Shown here: positions 19,620 through 30,908 of the stretch, in pieces | Layout of the letters: the number at the start of each line of letters is the position of its first letter | Position numbering within the stretch: position 1 is the first letter of the stretch | Source: Corallium rubrum | Lineage: Eukaryota > Cnidaria > Anthozoa > Scleralcyonacea > Coralliidae | Assembly: GCA_964035015.1 (NCBI GenBank) | Contig: CAXIUP010000285.1 | Coordinates: forward strand, 487,858-551,857 | Length of the DNA: 64,000 bases | Direction: 5' to 3' | Position numbers and translations under genes: made by a program | Notes under the pieces: generated by a model | The model's input: only the letters and a program-made list of their open reading frames with translations | Database searches by the model: none | Told to the model about the DNA's origin: nothing

Positions 19620-22320
19620 CATGTACTGAGTTGCATTATTTATTTCCATGTGTTCTTAAGAGCACTAAAGTTACTATATACTTCAAGTAAATGACAAATT
19701 TTTTTAATGTAGAAATGTTTTGGGAACTTATGCCATCTTCAATAGCATATAAGAATAATTATTTAAATATTTATCGAAATAATTCTTTCATATCTTGTAC
19801 TGGCATAAGTTTACCGAAACATGTCTACAGAAAGTTAAATTTAAGAATACTAACAATAGAAATTATATTAAAAAAAACATGCAGACATTATACATACGAA
19901 TGTTCTAACATTCTCCAGGAGAGCAATACTTTTACAAGTCATTCAGGGTTTTGGTAACATCCAATTTGAAATCACACCAGGATGACACTTGTCACCAAAG
20001 ATTAGGTCTTGCAACTTTCACAGCAACATCCACCATCCTTGAAGATACAGATCAGTACAGTGTATGCCAAATCCAATTACTAGAATATTGCGAATAATGT
20101 CACAACAGCTTCAAACAGTTTGCTTTTCTTGAACATATACAGGATTTGCCTTCCACAACCAGACACCATAAGACCAGGGGTAAAGCTGGACCACTTCCAC
20201 AGCCACCTGTCAAGTTGCTCATCATCTTAACATTACAAAAAGTCAAAAGTAATATTAAAATAAAGGTTTAACTTAAGTGGGAAGCACAGATAAAAGTGTT
20301 AGTGGTAAATACATATGGCAGGTCTAAATTGGAGCCTGCAAACTGGAAAAATTAAGACCAGCAAACAAATGATACTGTAGGTAATGTGAGGCTGTAATAG
20401 AATTCTTGGTTGGTTGACCAAAATCTTATCTTTCACAAAATAGAACTGTTTAAAATGTATTTTATTGTGCAACATATGCAAATACAGTAGGCACTGCATA
20501 TTTTTTATTCATATGCCTGACTGAGTCATTTCTTTTTTCTTGATATTTAGCATTGGGTGGTTAACTCATGAGCTATTAAAATCTCTCCATGATTAACCAA
20601 AAGCCAAAATCTATTTGCCCAAGTAAAACTTTGGCTCCAGGGCAATCAAGCAACAAGTAATTTGGAACCTGGCATAGGCTCAATTTTACCTGACCCAGTT
20701 ATAATCACATATTAATAAATAAAATGATCAGTCCCTGACAGATAGAAGTGATACTCCAGTCTATCATATAACAAGTTACATACTTAAGTCCAGTTATGAG
20801 TATAACTTAAATTATGGAAACCTTTTTAGTTTTCAATTTTTAAAGAAAAAGCTCTATGGTGTGAAAATTCTTGAATAAAGATCTAATAATCTTTCCACAC
20901 TAGATATTTTAACTAAAATATGGTAACAATACATGTAGCACCTCTAATTAATATGTGATTTCATCACTATGATTATTATAACCTCTTTATTGAGAAATGT
21001 GCTGACACTGGTAGGATAAAGTTTGCATGTAGTTGCTACAAGCCTACACAGCACATCTCAGTCCATCTACATGTTTCTTAATTTTTTCAGCATATGTAAA
21101 TACCCCCAGGATTAAGTAATGAATTTCATGTTAGGCAGCTATTTGTTGCATATATATTAGTTTCTCATCCAGGACTTTACCAAAAGTTCATGCGGGAGGG
21201 CAGCCATTACCATTAACCCATTATTGGGGTAGTACAGTACATTAAAAAGCAGAACTAAGTACCGCAGTATGTTAAAAATACAGGCATATGACATGCACAT
21301 GAAAAAACATGACTACACCAAATGACACCCAAGCTCCTTTGTGATTTCTGAGCCGAGGTTTCCTCATGGTTGTGTTAATAATAATAACATTAATAATAAT
21401 AATAATAAAACTTGAGTTGGGCTGGAATAGTTGGGCAAAAATGTGAGTGGGAAAATGAGAAACTAATATGCAACAAATAATGGCCTTAATTGATTAAAGT
21501 TTTAGTATGAAAACTATATATTGCACTACTAGACACATAATTTTTTAACAAATTCTTAATCCAAAACAGTTGAAAGCTTCAATTTTGAACCATCATTTGT
21601 AAACGTGTGCATGAATGTGATAACTACAGAACTGTTAAGAAATAAAACTTTACATTAGATACTAACCAATAAATCAATTGATATCTTTTCACACACGTCT
21701 AAACTCAAAGAACAATGTTCTCTTTATTTATTTTGTTCTGTCATGAATTGGGGTTCCAGTACTATCATCATTTCCAGTCTAAGGTATATGATTTTGGTCT
21801 TGATAATCTTTTAATAAACTAAGACAAAGATTATGTTAGTATACAGCCAAACACATATATACACTGTGCATCCCCTTCTTGGTTTGCACTGATACATTGC
21901 AAAATTAAATAATTATAGTAAGTTTAGCCTGGCACTAGCTGAAGCTTCATGCAAACCATGTGACTACATTTAGCTACTTAAAGATTGTTGTAACCTTGTG
22001 TGTAACTATGATCAGCCTGTATCAGGCAAGTGCTTCTGAAATAATACAAATATATCAGAAGAAAAGCCTTATTTTTTTAACTCTCAACAATACCATGGAT
22101 TAACTCCTGAACATTTCATTTGTTTAATTAACTCTGAACATGCAAACAAAAAGGTAACATGTTTAATATTCTTTGCAGTCTGGTTTATAGCATACATACT
22201 GTAATAAGTTTGCCCCCAGATTCCAAACAAAGAACATTGCTGTCTAGGAATATCTAGTTGTCAAGCTGTGCTGTTAACACAGTAGAGCCTTTTCTTAAAT
22301 TAAATATCGAAACATAACAG
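19620..22320. other. A+T-rich interior of the inserted element, no gene seen
   Basis: No reading frame with recognisable motifs and no clear element boundaries. A short AAT-repeat lies at 21378-21410. It may itself be a further insertion. Confidence 0.4.
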
Positions 22321-22394
22321 TTGTATGCATCAAAAGGGGAACCAAATGGTCGACTTTTAGTAAATGAATTTTACCTATGCATTGTTATGTATTC

Positions 22395-22600
22395 AAAATT
22401 GCCGCCGTTACAGAGGATTTCATATAACTTTTGCCGATTGTGTTCCGAAGTTCGTTCGTTATTTCCGAAGTTGGCGACGAACTTCGCAAGTTCATTACGT
22501 AATAGCCAATCAAGTTGCGAACTTCGATACGAACTTGCGAACTTCGAAACGAACTTGCGAAGTTCGCAGTTCACGGCATCATTTCAAAGTTCGCTGTTGA
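22395..22600. mobile_element. Foldback MITE rich in CGAACTTCG
   Basis: Repeated CGAAGTTCG/CGAACTTCG motifs and arms beginning near TTGCCGCCGTTACAG are related to the palindromic MITE at 55137-55336 (GTTGCGAAGTT..AACTTCGCAAC). Open frames here are by-products of the repeats. Confidence 0.55.
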
Positions 22601-22639
22601 ACGTAAAGAGTAAATATTCGAATAACAACGGACCTTACA

Positions 22640-23264
22640 TGTAATTGTTGATCAACACAAACAATTTGTCAATTCCCAAAACAAATCATAAGTAACTCCT
22701 TCAATTGTAATACTTATAAACTAAGAAAATAAACATATTTTGTAAGGATCAAACGGCAAATCTTTGTAAGAACATTTCTATTCCGTAGCGACTAGCGAAT
22801 AAATAAATGAAGCTACATACATTTGCTGAATCACCAATCAGTATACAAAATTGCTGATTTACATGTAAGAATCTATGACTTACCTTCAATAATGTGATCG
22901 CATCCATCGTCTGTATACGTCTAGCGAAGAACCATTTACAAAACAAGCAATAAATTACAAAGCCATAATGACAAACAATCGCCAACGGCCAACGAACTTC
23001 GAAAACACGCCGTCACCGGGTTCCCGCGTCATCATGGGATAATTATCCCGCGTTAGCCTCGCGTGGTCTTAATAAGGACATTGCAAATCAATATTTCTAC
23101 TTATGGGCTAGAATATTTAGGTCAATTGACAGTTTTGTGTCTAATCAAATAAATAGTGTGTAGCACGCTGCACTAAATATCTGTTGAATAGTTAAGATAT
23201 TTTCATGCTCTAGAACAAGTGAATAACAAAATCATCGTTGCTATAAATTTCAGAAATTTATTCT
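22640..23264. other. Non-coding interior of the inserted element
   Basis: No gene. ACGCCGTCACCGGGTTCCCG and ATTATCCCGCG near 23010-23055 is a small G+C-rich island. Confidence 0.4.
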
Positions 23265-23873
23265 TGGTTTATTTCTGTATCATTGTACGCATGTGATTAG
23301 AGAATGTTCTCTTACGTTTAAGTAAAATGATTATTTGTTTATTTATGGCAAGAAAATAGTTTCTTTCTTTAAGTAAAATCAATTTTTGGTAAGAAAGTAT
23401 TGACTGCCCCTCGACGCTCCCCCGGTCCCCCCGGAAGCGCGGTGCGTATTTTTTGACTTTTCTTGTTTTAAGTAAAATCAATTCTTGCTTTATTCGTGGT
23501 AAGAAAATTTGTTCTTGTTTTAAGTAAAACAAATTCTCGTTTTATTCTTGGTTAGAAAATATTTTCTTGTTTTAAGCAAAATTAACTCTTAGTTTAATAT
23601 TGCCAAAAAATATTTTCTTGCTTTAAGTGAAATCAATTCTTGGTTTATTCTTGTTAAGAAAATATTTTCTTGTTTTAAGTGAAATCAATTCTTGGTTTAT
23701 TCTTGTCAAGAAAATATTTTCTTGCTTTAAGTAAGATATATTCTTGGTTAGAAATAATTTTCTTGTTTTAAGTAAAATTAGTTCTAGGCAAGAACATTTT
23801 TCTTATTTTAAGAAAATTATTGCTTAAAATGAGAATCAATGTTCTAGGTAAGAATTCTCAATTTTGCTGTGTA

Positions 23874-23897
23874 GCTCTGTTCCGCCTACAGCCACAG
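23874..23897 (+). CDS. Ig copy 1 exon 4 (right part), stalk end
   Basis: The codons after the insert read (A)GC TCT GTT CCG CCT ACA GCC ACA G and end at a GTAAGG donor in phase 1. Together with the left part and one TA they continue the Ser/Thr/Pro-rich stalk without a frame change, and the phase fits the last exon. Confidence 0.75.
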
Positions 23898-23944
23898 GTA
23901 AGGGAATGTGCTTATACTTAAAATATCTTTAATAATTTAAAGTG

Positions 23945-24374
23945 CAAATGAAATGAAAATTAAGTCAGTCTTATTTGAAAGAACAGTTAAAATTATAGAG
24001 TAATATCTTTTGCAGTTTTTCGTTTCCTTGCTTGTTCTTGAGATATTTCAGTTTGTTCGATATGCAAATAAAACATTTTGAAGTCATGACGTGCATAATG
24101 AGTTATGGAAAAAAGTTATATAGTTTTGTTATTACCAAACTAATTTGGTTTGAGGAAGCATGTGGGTAGATTTTCAGGTAATTATATTTGACACTATCAA
24201 AAAATATAACATTTTTCGATAACTCATTATGCACGTCGTGACGTCAAAATGTTTAATTTGCATGTCAAACAAACTGAAATGAAAGAAGAGCGAAGCAAGG
24301 AAACGAAAATCTGCAAAAGATGCAACTCTGTCATTTTAAGTGTTCTTAATTTTCGCTTCATTTGCACTTTAAAA
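23945..24374. mobile_element. MITE family C, full copy
   Basis: Arms of about 170 bp are inverted: left TTGCAGTTTTTCGTTTCCTT and right GGAAACGAAAATCTGCAAAA, with inner CATTATGCACGTCGTGACGT paired to a similar sequence. Related copies are at 17428, 27380, 32744. No coding capacity. Confidence 0.8.
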
Positions 24375-24975
24375 ACGACTCTAAAACCTAGCATGTATCT
24401 CCATAAATCGCGAAGTTGTTTCAGCAACCGTTTCTGAATGGAAAACTAGGAAAATGTTTCAATAATTTAATACTACTACTAGTTCAAATTTCACGCGGTT
24501 TTCTTTGTTATTCGTAAGTCTTTATCTCCCATACAAACTGAATTGAATTGAATTGATCATTATAAATGCACGGTCTTCATCTGTATAAAGCCCATTGAAG
24601 ACAAAACCTTGTGAAATTTAAACTAAAATATTTACTATGTAGCTTAATCCCCGGTTCTCGTTAATTAGCTCTTTAAAAACGACTCTAAAACCTAGCATGT
24701 ATCTCCATAAATCGCGAAGTTGTTTCAGCAACCGTTTCTGAATGGAAAACTAGGAAAATGTTTCAATAATTTAATACTACTACTAGTTCAAATTTCACGC
24801 GGTTTTCTTTGTTATTCGTAAGTCTTTATCTCCCATACAAACTGAATTGAATTGAATTGATCATTATAAATGCACGGTCTTCATCTGTATAAAGCCCATT
24901 GAAGACAAAACCTTGTGAAATTTAAACTAAAATATTTACTATGTAGCTTAATCCCCGGTTCTCGTTAATTAGCTC
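24368..24975. repeat. Tandem duplication of a ~304-bp segment
   Basis: TTTAAAAACGACTCTAAAAC begins at 24368 and again 304 bp later, and each copy ends in CGTTAATTAGCTCTT. The copies look nearly identical, so the duplication is recent or an assembly artefact. It lies in intron 4 of Ig copy 1. Confidence 0.9.
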
Positions 24976-25027
24976 TTACATAACTTGATAATGGCATAAA
25001 ACATGGTGTAAAAACATAGATCATGGA

Positions 25028-25312
25028 ATAGGAACTGGATATAGGAAACTTAAAACGATGTTACAAAACCGGAAACGATGTTTGCACAACTTGCTATGGT
25101 AATTACACACACATAATTATGCACCTATCGAGTGGTCCCACATGGCTAAAATCAGACACTACTGTACGCTATTGTTTAATTTTAGCAATAGACGATCCTG
25201 GGCATGTGGGACCACCCGCTAGGTGCATTAGCCGCTTATAAGTGTATAATTGTCATAGCAAGTTGAGCAAACGTCGTTTGCTGGTTCGTAAGTTTCCTAT
25301 CCGGTTCCCCTT
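25028..25312. mobile_element. Palindromic MITE with a nested Harbinger MITE
   Basis: Outer arms (GGAACTGGATATAGGAAACT with AAGTTTCCTATCCGGTTCC) enclose a 108-bp inner element, 25120-25227, whose ends are TGCACCTATCGAGTGG and CCCGCTAGGTGCA, flanked by TTA (25117-25119, 25228-25230). The inner ends resemble those of 38129-39288. Confidence 0.8.
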
Positions 25313-25855
25313 CCATTATCTATGATAAAAACATGAAAGGTTAAACGATCTTTTATTATTCTACTGTAAATATTCTAACTTGTGAAAAATAGTGCCATAG
25401 ATAAACGACATCAATAATTAAATTTACATAAAAAATAAGGGAAAATTAAAAAAAGTTTATGAATAAACACGATAATGGCCACGCCTAATGATTACGCGCC
25501 TTGTCGGAAATTTACAACGCTCGCCACCTCCTCTCCAAATTCCTAGCTACGCCACTGGGTTATTTAGATACATCCTATTTTAAGCCAGATACTGTCCCAG
25601 CTGCCAGTAAAACAACGGATATTTTTTACAGTTTGCATAGAATTTGCAACAGCTCGCCTTCAACTCGCCTTGTATTTCCTATACAGTTTGGCCGCTAATA
25701 TTGTATCTAATATAACTCAAAAGAAATTAATGTTCAGTAATAAGGTGTGGTAAATCGGATACAAATTTTTCCTGATTTACATACAAACTTTCCGATTGAT
25801 TTTCTCAGCTTTTGTTGTTATATCATATATGTCTTGTGTTGTACTGTTGTAGTGT

Positions 25856-26914
25856 TGTGGTGGGGTGGGGTGGGGTGAAGTGGGGTGGCGTGGCGTGGTG
25901 TGTTTGTGTTGTGTTGTGTTGTGTTGTGTTGTGTTGTGTTGTGTTGTGTTGTGTTGTGTTGTGTTGTGTTGTGTTGTGTTGTGTTGTGTTGTGTTGTGTT
26001 GTGTTGTGTTGTGTTGTGTTGTGTTGTGTTGTGTTGTGTTGTGTTGTGTTGTGTTGTGTTGTGTTGTGTTGTGTTGTGTTGTGTTGTGTTGTGTTGTGTT
26101 GTGTTGTGTTGTGTTGTGTTGTGTTGTGTTGTGTTGTGTTGTGTTGTGTTGTGTTGTGTTGTGTTGTGTTGTGTTGTGTTGTGTTGTGTTGTGTTGTGTT
26201 GTGTTGTGTTGTGTTGTGTTGTGTTGTGTTGTGTTGTGTTGTGTTGTGTTGTGTTGTGTTGTGTTGTGTTGTGTTGTGTTGTGTTGTGTTGTGTTGTGTT
26301 GTGTTGTGTTGTGTTGTGTTGTGTTGTGTTGTGTTGTGTTGTGTTGTGTTGTGTTGTGTTGTGTTGTGTTGTGTTGTGTTGTGTTGTGTTGTGTTGTGTT
26401 GTGTTGTGTTGTGTTGTGTTGTGTTGTGTTGTGTTGTGTTGTGTTGTGTTGTGTTGTGTTGTGTTGTGTTGTGTTGTGTTGTGTTGTGTTGTGTTGTGTT
26501 GTGTTGTGTTGTGTTGTGTTGTGTTGTGTTGTGTTGTGTGGTGTGGTGTGGTGTGGTGTGGTGTGGTGTGGTGTGGTGTGGTGTGGTGTGGTGTGGTGTG
26601 GTGTGGTGTGGTGTGGTGTAGTGTTGTGTTGTGTTGTGTTGTGTTGTGTTGTGTTGCGTTGCGTTGTGTTGTGTGGTGTGGTGTGGTGTGGTGTGTGATG
26701 TGCTGTGTTGTTGGATGTGGTGTGGTGTGGTATGATGTGATGTGATTTGTTTTGTTTTGTTTTGTTTTGTTTTGTTTTGTTTTGTTTTGTTTTGTTTTGT
26801 TTTGTTTTGTTTTGTTTTGTTTTGTTTTGTTTTGTTTTGTTTTGTTTTGTTTTGTTTTGTTTTGTTTTGTTTTGTTTTGTTTTGTTTTGTTTTGTTTTGT
26901 TTTGTTTTGTTTTG
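25856..26914. repeat. 1-kb GTGTT / GTGTG / TTTTG repeat array in the last intron
   Basis: GTGGG-type repeats (25856-25905) run into about 126 uninterrupted GTGTT units (25906-26538), then GTGTG units, mixed GTGTT, and about 33 TTTTG units (26746-26914). The array ends 43 bp before the transmembrane exon. Long open frames on both strands are pure repeat products. Confidence 0.95.
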
Positions 26915-26957
26915 ATTTGAGTTTATTGCAATTGGTATTTCGCTTTCTTTTCTGTAG

Positions 26958-27331
26958 AAAAATCAATCTCTGACAAGAACAATGGTGGAATAGAATGGTA
27001 TATAGCTGTTATCACATTATTTTGTGGGATAGGCATTGGAATTATATTCTGTTACACTGTAATGTGGTTGTATCGACGAAGGAAAGAAAAGAGAGATCCT
27101 AAACCTTCTGAAGCCCGTAGGGCTCCTGAAACTCATGATAATCCTTCTGTCTATCAAGAATTGGATTTACAGCGAATGAATAAGGAAGATAATTATCAGT
27201 CACTGAGGAAGACTTCAAGACCCGTCAACCGTCAAGAAGCAGTCGCTGAAGTTGAGTCTGGTTATCAGGAATTGGATAAAGTGAGGGGAAGTAATGATGA
27301 TAATAATTATCAATCTTTAAATCGTGTTTAA
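26958..27331 (+). CDS. Ig copy 1 exon 5, membrane helix and tyrosine-motif tail
   Basis: The acceptor TTTTCTGTAG precedes the exon. It encodes a short juxtamembrane piece (EKSISDKNNGGIEW), a hydrophobic segment of about 22 residues (IAVITLFCGIGIGIIFCY core), a basic stop-transfer YRRRKEKR, and an 86-residue tail with VYQEL, NYQSL, GYQEL and NYQSL. The first pair is separated by 10 residues and the second by 11, as in long-spacer ITAM-like pairs, and the two pairs look like an internal duplication. Such tyrosines are expected to be phosphorylated by Src-type kinases and to bind SH2 domains; this is family knowledge, not seen here. Stop TAA at 27329-27331. Confidence 0.85.
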
Positions 27332-27379
27332 ACATGCCAGATAGTGGGCATGTACATTACGTTCAATGTAAAAGGCGAA

Positions 27380-28690
27380 ATGACAAAAAGTGCGATTTTG
27401 AAACGAAAATCAAGTCTGTCTTATATGAAAGGACACTTAAAATGACAAAGTAACATATTTTGCAGTTTTTCGTTTCCTTGCTTCGTTGTTAAAATATTTC
27501 AGTTTGTTGGATATGCAAATTAAACATCTTGACGTCACATGTGCATAAAATGACTTATCAGAGAAGATTATATATCTTTGCTATTATCAAAAAATAATCA
27601 CTTGAAAATCTACATGTTTGGTGTTGTGGGAGAAACACCCCCACACGCTTTCTTAAAATTAATTTGATTTGATAATGTCAACGGTATATAACCTTCTTCG
27701 ATACCTCAGTATGCACATGTGACGTCAAGATATTTAAAATTTGCATATCAAGCCATCTAAAATATTTCAACAACGAAGTAAAGAAACGAAAAACTGCAAA
27801 AGGGCAATTCCATGCTAATGCATGGTGACATTCGTAAAAAAATAAAGTTGTCCGGAACTTTAAAATAACTAGTTATTTTGATAGCATACATATTCAGGGC
27901 CAATAGGAAAGTCAATTTGGATCGAATACTGCCATTGATTGCTTCAGCGCTCTGTTCAATCATTTGTTATCTCAGTCGCCAATATTTTAAGCCTCGAGAG
28001 AGAAATAATCACCTACTATTTTCTCCTGTATGTTCATTCAATTGTTTTTACCAGGTGGTGTGAAGTATCTGCCCAAGTCAAACTCTTTAATAAAGAGAAT
28101 TGTAATCTTAAATTGTAATCACTACATGCATTGATTTTTATGTCTGAGAGCCAATTAGACACATTTATGGACTGGTTTATAAAGAACACTTAAGATGTAA
28201 CATGAGTCACGTAACATGAGTCACAGACATTATATAACTGTTCTACCTATTGTCATTTAAAATTCAACTAATTTTTATGCAAATAATGTGTCTACCATAA
28301 AGTCTCTAAATTCAAGATAGATTGTACTTTCTCCCACTTATAATTTCCGAAGAAAATTCAGAAAAATTTAAGTTAATTTTGGGTGATGTTACTTTGGCGT
28401 AACATGAATCACACACCACTCTATTGTCCTAATTAGTGGCATTGTACAATTAAATATTCCATCCTCATTATAATTCAAATACCTTAGGACCTTAGGTGTT
28501 TACATACAATAGTTGAGGTGTTAAAATAAATTAATCACTAAACTAGGTTGGAATTGATCCGTTGTTTTTGTTCAAGATGTAACATGAGTCACCATGGAAC
28601 TTCCCAAAATATCATATGTTACTTTGTTATTTTAAGTATTCTTTCAAATATGACAAACTTAATTTTCGTTTGATAGGCACTTTAAGGGCT
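27380..28690. mobile_element. MITE family C copy split by an inserted element
   Basis: The left arm (27380-27560) and right arm (27665-27805 plus 28612-28690) belong to family C. The right arm is interrupted after AACTGCAAAA by about 800 bp and resumes at TTACTTTGTTATTTTAAG. Confidence 0.7.
27806..28611. mobile_element. Insertion with repeated TAACATGAGTCAC motifs
   Basis: It sits inside a family C MITE. Its edges GGCAATTCCATG and the complement of GGAAGTTCCATGGTGAC are imperfect inverted repeats. TAACATGAGTCAC or TAACATGAATCAC occurs four times (TGA(G/A)TCA at 28203, 28217, 28405 and 28585). TGAGTCA is the AP-1 consensus. No transposase. Confidence 0.55.
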
Positions 28691-28699
28691 AAATTTCTA

Positions 28700-29265
28700 A
28701 CATTTTTAACATTTATATAATATATAAGGTTTTTAAAACCACATTGCACGCATTGAAACACCGAGAAGCATAAGCATATAAACACTTTTTAAGGGAACAT
28801 TTGGGTAAGCGTATAATAATCGTCAATTTTACTCCATTTTTAAAAATTTATTCTCAGTTGATCTACAGTATATTTATATATGTAAATCAATGTATTTTGG
28901 GCAAAAATTGAACATTTTATACCAATCCGCTGTAGTCAAAAGTAACTACAATGTGTATTTAAAACTATAATTTGGAAAATAATTTTGGAGAAAAATGGTT
29001 TGTGGTATTACAACATTTAGCAATATAAGTATTTATAGTTTGGAAAACAGTATCAACCATGGTTGATATGTTTTTCTAAGGTGAAGCCATATATATTTAA
29101 GTTTGTCGCAACGACAAAATCTCTCTTATTATTTAGGGTTTTAACTACAAAAACTTCAAACATCAGTGCAAACATAGCATAACAACTTCTGTGTTGCCAT
29201 ATTGGCATACACGATCGTCAATTTTACTCTTTTCTTTGTACTTAAGGTCCCTCCCCGGCGCGTGA
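28700..29265. other. A+T-rich intergenic sequence
   Basis: No gene or clear element recognised. Confidence 0.4.
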
Positions 29266-29271
29266 GACCAG

Positions 29272-29685
29272 AAAAGGCGTCAAACACCAGCAAAATATCT
29301 TTAGAAAAACCATTCAATTAAACACAAGAGTAAAATCATAATATTCAATTGAAAACTAACGTTTCACTGTTAACATCACAACATCTTCAGAGATAATAAC
29401 TGATAAGTGCAAATTGCCTAGGTATATACTTACAGAGTTGTCAATTTTACTGTTTCTTACACCTGTAACGTCTACTTATAAGTACATTTCTCTGATTAGT
29501 TAATGTGTGTTTAATAAATTTATTTACAACTCTGTAAGTATATACCTAGGCAATCTGGACTTATCAGCTATTATCTCTGAAGATATTGTGATGTTAACAA
29601 TGAAACGTTAGATTTTTAATAAATATTATGATTTTACTCTTGTATTTGATTGAATGGCTTTTCTAAAGATATTTTGCTACGCTTT
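29272..29685. mobile_element. Inverted-repeat element with Penelope-like ends
   Basis: Arms of about 160 bp are inverted: AAATATCTTTAGAAAA with TTTTCTAAAGATATTT, and TGCCTAGGTATATACTTACA with its complement. The inner GAAACGTTAG and TCTGAAGATATTGTGATG resemble the ends flanking the Penelope element at 14.3-15.7 kb. No coding capacity. Confidence 0.6.
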
Positions 29686-29699
29686 GATATTTAAAATCA

Positions 29700-30060
29700 G
29701 TATAAGTTTACGAGTTTCTATCACAAATCCTTAGCTTTGATTGGCTTTTGCAAGAGTTTGTATCCGCTGATAGAAAACTCTGGCGATAAGCCAATAAAAA
29801 GCCTTGTTTTAACGAAATTGACCTATCACAAAATGCGTAGTAGGCAATGATCAGTGGAGCCAGCGGTTGTTCTGTTAAGCAACAAATTAATAATGGTAAA
29901 TGGTTAAATTGTTTACCTATTCGTTTGAAACAAAAGAACTGCAAACAAAACACATTTCAAAATTACGCTTGCTGTTGACAAGATGTAAACTATTGTACAT
30001 GCTAAAATGAATGTTTCTTTCAACTTTTTGTCATTTTTACATATCAAATGAGTGGAAATA
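29700..30060. repeat. Single arm of the palindrome repeat found at 57.5-58.9 kb
   Basis: GCCAGCGGTTGTTCTGTTAA, ACACATTTCAAAATTACGCT and TTTCTTTCAACTTTTTGTCA occur here once and twice (inverted) in 57541-58855. It marks the element as a mobile or duplicated unit. Confidence 0.7.
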
Positions 30061-30061
30061 T

Positions 30062-30900
30062 TATTATTATTATTTATTTTAATATCAAGTATAAATAATC
30101 AGACGTGTTCATGCAAAATATAACTCAACAGGAAGTTCAGCCTACGAATCAACTAGTCAACAACACGGGGGGGGGGGGGGGAGGGTCCCTAACTTATCAG
30201 GGGCTATATAATTACAACAATACATAGCTGATGTTCTAAAGAGTTAAGTCTGGTTTATATTTAGTTGTGTGGGTGTCCTTAACGGTTCGTTTCTTATAAA
30301 GAAAGAAATAAGTTGCAACGCTTTACGTTCGATACTGTTAAGACATCATCGCAACCAAATGGAATCCAGGTCTGTTGGGGTTAGGTGCTATTTTAATTCC
30401 CATCCCCATACATAGAAACCTCTAACGGCTAAAGAGTGCTTTGTAGGCAGTGTTTTGGATAGAGCAAAGTGAAAAGATGGTAAACTGCCGAGATTTTTAG
30501 CAACGAAATGCTGATCTAAGCCGCTCGTAACGGTATAGGCACTGGGGTAGGCCAAGCTTTTGATCATTTTCACTCACGTGATCGGTGGCCCCATTGGGTG
30601 GTGAAACAATACGAAATATTTGAATAAGAATACAGCTAAATTCCCATAGGATAAAGATGGTACACCAATATGGTCGCCATTTCATTGTTTTGGTACGCCA
30701 ATATGACCGCCGTGACGTCAGATGAAAACGATCTATAGAGCTTTAGCCTACCACGGGAAAATGGACGCTCCCGCCTTCCAGAGTCCAGGGTGACACCTTT
30801 GGCAAGTGTCAGTGCACCTTGAAACCACCCCTGTTGTTGTTACAAGAAAGCTATGGGCTTTATATGCTACAGTTATAAGGCACCTGTTTAGCGCCAAAAC
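30062..30900. other. Intergenic, nothing firm
   Basis: A poly-G tract at 30167-30181 and a pair of GGTACACCAATATGG / GGTACGCCAATATGA direct repeats at 30659-30710. No gene. Confidence 0.4.
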
Positions 30901-30908
30901 CGTTGCAT

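Larger units (their letters stand above)
17979..23871. mobile_element. 5.9-kb DNA transposon inserted in exon 4
   Basis: Terminal inverted repeats CACAGCAAAAT and ATTTTGCTGTG are flanked by TA on each side (17977-17978 and 23872-23873). Subterminal regions (about 18000-18264, 19454-19610 and 23265-23860) carry many copies of CTTGTTTTAAGTAAAAT in both orientations. A hAT element is nested at 18265-19453. The centre, about 19620-23040, is A+T-rich and shows no transposase, so the element is non-autonomous or decayed. TA duplication fits Tc1/mariner-like or another TA-targeting superfamily; I cannot decide which. Confidence 0.8.
9497..27331 (+). pseudogene. Ig-superfamily transmembrane receptor, copy 1 (damaged)
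   Basis: Five coding exons can be joined with GT..AG introns, all phase 1: 9497-9578, 9852-10180, 12037-12306, 17628-17978 plus 23874-23897 (one exon split by a transposon), and 26958-27331. They encode a signal peptide, a V-like Ig domain, two I-set-like Ig domains, a Ser/Thr-rich stalk, one membrane helix and a tail with four YxxL motifs. The layout matches cell-surface recognition receptors; the closest architecture I know is the Hydractinia Alr allorecognition family, but orthology is not shown. Two lesions affect it: a 1-bp deletion at the end of the V-like exon that puts a TAG at the exon border, and the 5.9-kb insertion in the stalk exon. It may be a pseudogene, a null allele, or, if the deletion is an assembly error and the insert is spliced out, a working gene. 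Confidence 0.8.

Noticed and set aside
25812-26966. Very long open frames on both strands (up to 382 codons).
   Set aside because: They consist only of GTGTT, GTGTG and TTTTG units (CVVLC or HNTTQ repeats) and are products of the microsatellite.
9497-27331. Naming the Ig genes Alr1 or Alr2.
   Set aside because: Architecture is similar, but orthology and species cannot be established from this sequence alone.
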